Shown: positions 5,460 through 9,385 of the stretch, one piece after another
Numbering within the stretch: the first letter of the stretch is position 1
Layout: each line of letters opens with the position of its first letter
Source of the DNA: Methanobacteriota archaeon
Lineage (GTDB): Archaea; Thermoplasmatota; Poseidoniia; Poseidoniales; Poseidoniaceae
Length of the DNA stretch: 9,385 nt
Assembly (NCBI GenBank): GCA_002726845.1
Contig: PBSP01000010.1
Location: forward strand, 24,279-33,663
Reading direction: 5' to 3'
The notes under the pieces: model-generated
Database searches by the model: none
Told to the model about the DNA's origin: nothing
What the model saw: the letters and a program-made list of their open reading frames with translations, nothing else
Made by a program: the position numbers and the translations under genes

Positions 5460-5485
5460 ATAAGGGTCTCCTTTTCGGGTAGAAC

Positions 5486-6175
5486 ATGAGCCAAGCATCC
5501 TTACACGTGTTACAAACATGTCCCTTCTGTTGGAAGGTACGCGGCCTAATCGAACATCTGGGTCTCGATGTTGATGAGGTGCAAGTCAATGCAATGCGTA
5601 CAAAAAAGGAACTCGCCTTTACAAACGGCTGGAACAAAGTCCCCGTCTTTACCGACAATGGAGGCGAAGTTGTTGTCGACTCGACCCCCATCATGATGTA
5701 CATTGATGAAAAATACAACAGCAGTGGGCTCTCCAAAAACAGCGGCGATGAACGATTTGACAATATGCTAGCCCACATTGACGAGGTTTGGAAGCGGGCC
5801 ACAATACCAATTCTCTACGGCTCACTTGGGGCAGCACTAAGTACGACTAGAAAAGTCTCAAAACTCGAAAAATTCGGTTTCTTTTCCCGTAGACTCTATG
5901 CCTGGGCAGGATTTCCTATCATGTGGGGAATTATCGCGAAAAAACGTGTAAAAAAAGACGGGCGAACCCCAAAGAAACTTTGGCATGATTTGTTGACAGA
6001 ATACACCTCTTCCTTCGAAGGGGAGGCGTTTTTCGGAGGAACTGAACCGAACCTGGTAGACTTTGCGGCATTTGGATACATGCGATCGATTTCTCCATTC
6101 AAGCAATTCAAAGTCCTCGAAGAACATAAAGATGGTATGACGTGGTACAATCTCATGAAACAACAACTGAAGTGA
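5486..6175 (+). CDS. Glutaredoxin/GST-fold protein resembling microsomal prostaglandin E synthase-2
   Basis: The 229-residue protein opens with a thioredoxin-fold domain: LHVLQTCPFCWKVRGLIEHL (6-25) with a C12-P-F-C15 redox motif, then VQVNAM, the cis-proline segment NKVPVF (50-55) and VVVDSTPIMMYIDEKY (62-77), the Asp-Ser of the glutathione-site type. The C-terminal half is an all-helical GST-like domain; WGIIAKKRVKKDG (147-159), EGEAFFGG (178-185) and EPNLVDFAAFGYMRSI (187-202) follow the layout of mPGES-2 (PTGES2), which has the same CPFC. Family members bind glutathione or haem and are membrane-associated; hydrophobic patches at 106-118 and 139-150 fit that. The natural substrate here is unknown, and most archaea lack glutathione, so another thiol is possible. 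Only a weak GGGT precedes the ATG. The next gene begins 4 bases after its stop, implying translational coupling. Confidence 0.82.
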   Translation: MSQASLHVLQTCPFCWKVRGLIEHLGLDVDEVQVNAMRTKKELAFTNGWNKVPVFTDNGGEVVVDSTPIMMYIDEKYNSSGLSKNSGDERFDNMLAHIDEVWKRATIPILYGSLGAALSTTRKVSKLEKFGFFSRRLYAWAGFPIMWGIIAKKRVKKDGRTPKKLWHDLLTEYTSSFEGEAFFGGTEPNLVDFAAFGYMRSISPFKQFKVLEEHKDGMTWYNLMKQQLK

Positions 6176-6179
6176 TTCT

Positions 6180-7046
6180 GTGGAGAGCATCAAAACCAGT
6201 ACACTGGAGTTCGTTCCGGTTTTATCGGGAAGTTCGTGGCTTGGAAGCGACAAAGGAGGTTGGGTATACGCAAGCCAGCGTCCACGTTATGAGGTCCGTT
6301 TGCCCACTTTCTATATCTTGAAGAGACCCCTTAGCAGAGGACAGGTTGCCAAACTGCTTGGTGAGGAACATCAACCCGAGGACCCCGACGAGCCAATGAT
6401 GGGACTCACCATTGATGAAATCCGGGCCTTGCAAAATGCAATTCTTTCGTCGTTTGAGTCGAATCAGGAGATTTCAGCCCTCGAACTGCGGCTTCCCTCT
6501 TTTCCAGAATGGAATCACGCATTTTCACAAATTGAGCTCAGGCCCGGAATCGTCGAGATTCTGAGCGATGCTGCCGCTACAAGTCATCGCGGGGGAATGA
6601 TGGATGGACGCCCGAGGCCCGTCGAAACCAACGGACCTCTGCAACATCATCGATTGGCGGTAGAAATGCATCCACGCAAACATGAATCCTTTGCGACATC
6701 AAACATTCCTGTTGATCGCCCATTACCAAACACTGTTTTTCGATTCGTTCTTTCTCCTCCCCGGACGGAACCGGCACGTCGGGTCCCCAAAAGCGCAGAT
6801 GTTTTTGGAAATTTAAGGACGGAGATAATTTGGACAACACTTCTTGGAATTATACCTTCATTTCTGATTCCTGTTATCAGAGGGTTCGGTTCTTATGCTG
6901 TTGATGGGTGGGCGAATCTCTTGTTTGGGGGGCTCGTTGCGGGTTTCGTTACTGGTGCAATCTGGCGACCGCGGCGGCCGTCTATACCTTACGAGGAGGG
7001 TGTTCAAGAATTGGACGACTCACTCGCTGCAAGTGTTTCCCAGTAG
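6180..7046 (+). CDS. Membrane-anchored, cysteine-free FGE/SUMF1-like domain protein
   Basis: The 288-residue product begins with a segment typical of formylglycine-generating-enzyme/sulfatase-modifying-factor folds: LEFVPVLSGSSWLGSDKGG (9-27), ASQRPRYEVRLPTFYILKRP (31-50) and SRGQVAKLLGE, corresponding to the family's gG-x-F-x-MG, E-x-P-x-h-x-V and F-x-I/EVT pattern. LRLPSFPEWNHAFSQ (103-117) equals the RLPTEAEWEYA block, and TVFRFVLS (185-192) the closing GFR strand. In between, the VWEW-type and Asn-rich parts are shortened. The whole protein contains no cysteine, so the Cu-binding catalytic cysteines are missing; it cannot be a standard FGE and is more likely a binding or scaffold version. 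Two helices follow (about 216-234 and 244-263), with no signal peptide, so the domain should face the cytoplasm. GTG at 6180 starts 4 bases after the GST-like stop. The 3' end overlaps the maeB gene. Confidence 0.68.
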   Translation: MESIKTSTLEFVPVLSGSSWLGSDKGGWVYASQRPRYEVRLPTFYILKRPLSRGQVAKLLGEEHQPEDPDEPMMGLTIDEIRALQNAILSSFESNQEISALELRLPSFPEWNHAFSQIELRPGIVEILSDAAATSHRGGMMDGRPRPVETNGPLQHHRLAVEMHPRKHESFATSNIPVDRPLPNTVFRFVLSPPRTEPARRVPKSADVFGNLRTEIIWTTLLGIIPSFLIPVIRGFGSYAVDGWANLLFGGLVAGFVTGAIWRPRRPSIPYEEGVQELDDSLAASVSQ

Positions 7047-9325
7047 GAGTCTTTGCGCATTGAATCCGCAACACAAATAGCAGCCATGTTTACGATGTGA
7101 CGAACACCATCTTGACGGGCAACCAATTGAACTGGTTGCTTCATTCCTTCAAGAATAGGTCCAGTCATCTCAGCATCAGCGAGTTTCTCAAGCATTTTGT
7201 AAACAATGTTCGCAGATGCAAGGTTTGGTAAAACAAGAATGTTCGCAGGACCTGTGAATTCCATAAATGGATATTCTTTCTGAACATTCGCATCCAGTGC
7301 AGTATCAGCTTGCATAGGACCGTCAATTATGAGTGTCGGGTCAAGAATTCGTGCCATTTCAACAGCCTCTTCGATTCGATCGCTTCTCTGCTCACGCGTG
7401 CTTCCAAAGTTCGAGAATGAAAGCATGGCAACTTTAGGATCGACCCCAAACCTTCGTGCTACCTTAGCCGTTTGTACTGCTATTTCTGCCAATGTCCGAC
7501 TATCAGGATAGACGTTTACTGTTGCATCCGCCAGGAATAAAATCTTACCTTTTATGGTAACCATGTAACACCCGATAAGGCAATGTGCGTCGTCTGCTGC
7601 TCCGATTGTCTCAAGCACGGGTCGCAGGACGTCGCTGTAATTTCGACTCACTCCTCCAACAAAACCATCTGCATCACCGGCTACCACCATTTGGCTTGCG
7701 AAGTAGGGGCGGCTCTTCAACAAACGTGCCGCATCAACTTTTGTAACGCCTTTCCGTTTTCTATGCTTAAACAGGGCCTCTGTGTAAGCTCCTTTACGCC
7801 GTTCATCAGAACGCGGATCATAACACTCGTACTCAAAATCAAAGTGCATCTCTTCCATCATGCGAGCAATACGATCAACCGGTCCCAGTAAAATCGGTTT
7901 GCATATCTTTTGTTCTACCAATTGAGCAGCGGCACGAATCACCTTTTCATTGTCTCCTTCTGGGAATACAATGCGTTTGTTTCGGCGGCGAACCTGATTA
8001 ATGATGCTCCGCATAATCGAATACGTCATCCCCAACCTCGCCTCCAAATCTTCTCGGTAAGCCTGCAATGAAAATTCTTCAGCAGTTACAGAGGCAACAC
8101 CTTCCTCTACGGCTGCTTGTGCTACGGCAGAGGCCTCCCAAATGAGGACACGCCTGTCAAACGGTTTAGGAATAATGTACTCCGGCCCGTATTCCATAGT
8201 TGCGCCATCATAGGCGGTAGAAATGTAGTCTGGAACGGGTTCCTTAGCGAGTGCAGCGAGCGAGCGAGTTGCGGCCATCTTCATGTTTTGTGTAATGTCT
8301 CGAGCCCGGACATCCAAAGCACCTCGGAAAATATACGGGAAGCCAAGAACGTTGTTGACCTGATTCGGGTAATCTGAACGTCCGGTTGCAATAATCGCAT
8401 CATTCCGCACCTCGAGTATTTCTTCTGGCATAATTTCAGGCGTAGGGTTTGCAAGAGCGAAAACTATTGGTTTGTCTGCCATTTTTGCAACCATTTCCTG
8501 TGATACGAGACCTCCTTTTGATAACCCGAGAAGGACGTCTGCTCCCTTCATCGCATCGATGAGTTGGCCATCTTCACAATCCACGGCGAACTTCGCTTTG
8601 TATTCGTTTAAATCGCCCTTTTCTAGGCGATTCTTGGTTAGAATTCCTTGGGAATCCACCATCTTGATGTTGCGACGTTGTACCCCCAAAGCCACGTAGT
8701 GCTCTGCGCAGGCAAATGCCGAAGCACCGGCTCCAACAACTACCACGGAAATCTGGTCCAACCGCTTACCTTGCAATTCCACTGCGTTCAAAAGTGCAGC
8801 CCCGGAAATAATTGCAGTTCCATGTTGGTCGTCATGCATGACCGGGATATCTGTTGACTCCGCAATCCTACGTTCAATTTCAAAGCATTCTGGGGCTTTA
8901 ATGTCTTCAAGATTAATTCCTCCAAACGTCTTTGAAATGTTTACAACGGTTTGGATGAATTCCTCTGGATCAGTTACATCAATTTCGATATCGAAAACAT
9001 CAATATCAGCGAAGGTTTTGAGCAACAGGCCCTTACCCTCCATCACAGGTTTGCTTGCCAGTGCTCCTATATTGCCCAGACCCAATACTGCAGTCCCATT
9101 GGATATTACGGCGACAAGGTTTCCCTTTGATGTGTAGCGGTAGGCGTTTTCAGGTCGTTCTGCAATCTCCAGACACGGGTAGGCAACACCTGGTGAGTAG
9201 GCAAGGGAGAGTTCATGTGCTGTTGCATGAGGTTTGGTTGGCACGACTTTGATTTTTCCTTGCGGTACCTTCTCATGGTATTCAAGGGCTTCTTTCCGAA
9301 GAAGTTGGTCTTTCTTGTCGTCCAT
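7004..9325 (-). CDS. maeB: NADP-type malic enzyme fused to a phosphotransacetylase-like domain (MaeB type)
   Basis: This 773-residue cytosolic enzyme decarboxylates malate to pyruvate and CO2, reducing NAD(P). Residues 1-160 form the malic N-terminal domain with LAYSPGVAYPC (41-51, catalytic Tyr), the Lys-bearing KPVMEGKG (92-99), FADIDVFDIEID (105-116) and LEDIKAPECFEIERR (139-153). VMHDDQHGT (162-170) supplies metal ligands. The Rossmann domain has VVVGAGASAFACAE (195-208), ANPTPEI (292-298) and GRSDYPNQVNNVLGFPYIFR (315-334). From about 448 a PTA_PTB domain follows (RIVFPEGDNEKVIRAA, LFLADATVNVYPD at 597-609, DGPMQADTAL at 668-677, VLPNLASANIVYKML at 698-712). In characterised MaeB proteins this domain is a regulatory acetyl-CoA sensor without transacetylase activity. 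Length is close to the 759 of E. coli MaeB, so it is complete. It is convergent with the FGE-like gene with a 43-base overlap. Whether NAD or NADP is preferred cannot be read here. Confidence 0.96.
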   Translation of the reverse strand: MDDKKDQLLRKEALEYHEKVPQGKIKVVPTKPHATAHELSLAYSPGVAYPCLEIAERPENAYRYTSKGNLVAVISNGTAVLGLGNIGALASKPVMEGKGLLLKTFADIDVFDIEIDVTDPEEFIQTVVNISKTFGGINLEDIKAPECFEIERRIAESTDIPVMHDDQHGTAIISGAALLNAVELQGKRLDQISVVVVGAGASAFACAEHYVALGVQRRNIKMVDSQGILTKNRLEKGDLNEYKAKFAVDCEDGQLIDAMKGADVLLGLSKGGLVSQEMVAKMADKPIVFALANPTPEIMPEEILEVRNDAIIATGRSDYPNQVNNVLGFPYIFRGALDVRARDITQNMKMAATRSLAALAKEPVPDYISTAYDGATMEYGPEYIIPKPFDRRVLIWEASAVAQAAVEEGVASVTAEEFSLQAYREDLEARLGMTYSIMRSIINQVRRRNKRIVFPEGDNEKVIRAAAQLVEQKICKPILLGPVDRIARMMEEMHFDFEYECYDPRSDERRKGAYTEALFKHRKRKGVTKVDAARLLKSRPYFASQMVVAGDADGFVGGVSRNYSDVLRPVLETIGAADDAHCLIGCYMVTIKGKILFLADATVNVYPDSRTLAEIAVQTAKVARRFGVDPKVAMLSFSNFGSTREQRSDRIEEAVEMARILDPTLIIDGPMQADTALDANVQKEYPFMEFTGPANILVLPNLASANIVYKMLEKLADAEMTGPILEGMKQPVQLVARQDGVRHIVNMAAICVADSMRKDSYWETLAASESSNS

Positions 9326-9330
9326 TTCGT

Positions 9331-9336
9331 TCCCCT
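9331..9336 (-). promoter_or_regulatory. Ribosome-binding site of maeB
   Basis: On the minus strand AGGGGA ends 5 bases before ATG at 9325, matching the AGGGG-N5-ATG arrangement seen for the Nudix and adenosyltransferase genes. There is no TATA-like box in the 60 bases available upstream, so maeB may be downstream of another gene in an operon that lies outside the window. Confidence 0.55.
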
Positions 9337-9385
9337 AAAGCAACCTTGACCGCATCAAGGGTTTGAGCCTTCTCTCGCAATCCTC

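Noticed and set aside
7004..8000. Active phosphotransacetylase as a second activity of the malic enzyme
   Set aside because: The domain is clearly Pta-like, but in characterised MaeB proteins it is regulatory; nothing in the sequence shows restored catalysis.
9282..9385. Minus-strand open frame entering from the right edge (visible part GLREKAQTLDAVKVALGE...) that could be the 3' end of a gene upstream of maeB
   Set aside because: It is helix-like, but only about 33 codons are visible and it would overlap the start of maeB by 44 bases out of frame, which is unusual for same-strand genes. A second frame (stop near 9335) is equally possible, so neither is supported.

Overview
The window reads as a compact archaeal chromosome segment. 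The best guess is a marine planktonic euryarchaeon of the Marine Group II / Poseidoniales type; this is inference, since no rRNA or marker protein is present. The reasons are: AT-rich TATA-like boxes about 22-30 bases upstream of several starts that lack a Shine-Dalgarno sequence (leaderless style), mixed with genes that start 5 bases after AGGGG or a related motif; mid-range base composition; very short intergenic gaps; and a mixture of archaeal-style housekeeping proteins with families better known from bacteria (RlmH, DUF2203, a MaeB-type malic enzyme with a Pta-like domain) and from eukaryotes (an mPGES-2-like GST and an NUDT2-like Ap4A hydrolase).

Layout. Bases 1-149 (minus) hold the 5' end of an unidentified gene. 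Bases 261-722 (plus) encode a four-helix DUF4079-like membrane protein that abuts, tail to tail, a DHH phosphoesterase (723-1703, minus). A short divergent promoter region (1704-1806) with a palindromic TATA element separates that gene from a Nudix Ap4A hydrolase (1807-2211, plus). The Nudix stop codon overlaps the stop of a PduO-type cobalamin adenosyltransferase (2208-2906, minus), which lies 24 bases downstream of a DUF2203 gene (2931-3413, minus). Next on the minus strand are a small two-helix membrane protein (3477-3734), a five-helix membrane protein with a TPR-like tail (3822-4592) and rlmH (4629-5051).

A second divergent promoter (5052-5123) carries a perfect 10-base inverted repeat and drives the plus-strand cluster: a 111-residue Trp-rich unknown protein (5124-5459), an mPGES-2-like thioredoxin-fold/GST protein (5486-6175) and a membrane-anchored, cysteine-free relative of formylglycine-generating enzymes (6180-7046). 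That last gene overlaps by 43 bases, tail to tail, the large MaeB-type malic enzyme (7004-9325, minus).

Functional picture: most genes are metabolic or RNA/nucleotide housekeeping (C4-to-C3 carbon flux by MaeB, adenosylcobalamin synthesis, dinucleoside polyphosphate hydrolysis, DHH phosphoester hydrolysis, 23S rRNA pseudouridine methylation). The least explained part is the three-gene plus-strand cluster at 5124-7046, where a CPFC thiol protein sits next to a degenerate FGE-fold protein tethered to the membrane. No RNA genes, CRISPR arrays, insertion sequences or attachment sites were seen. No gene-free stretch exceeds about 110 bases.
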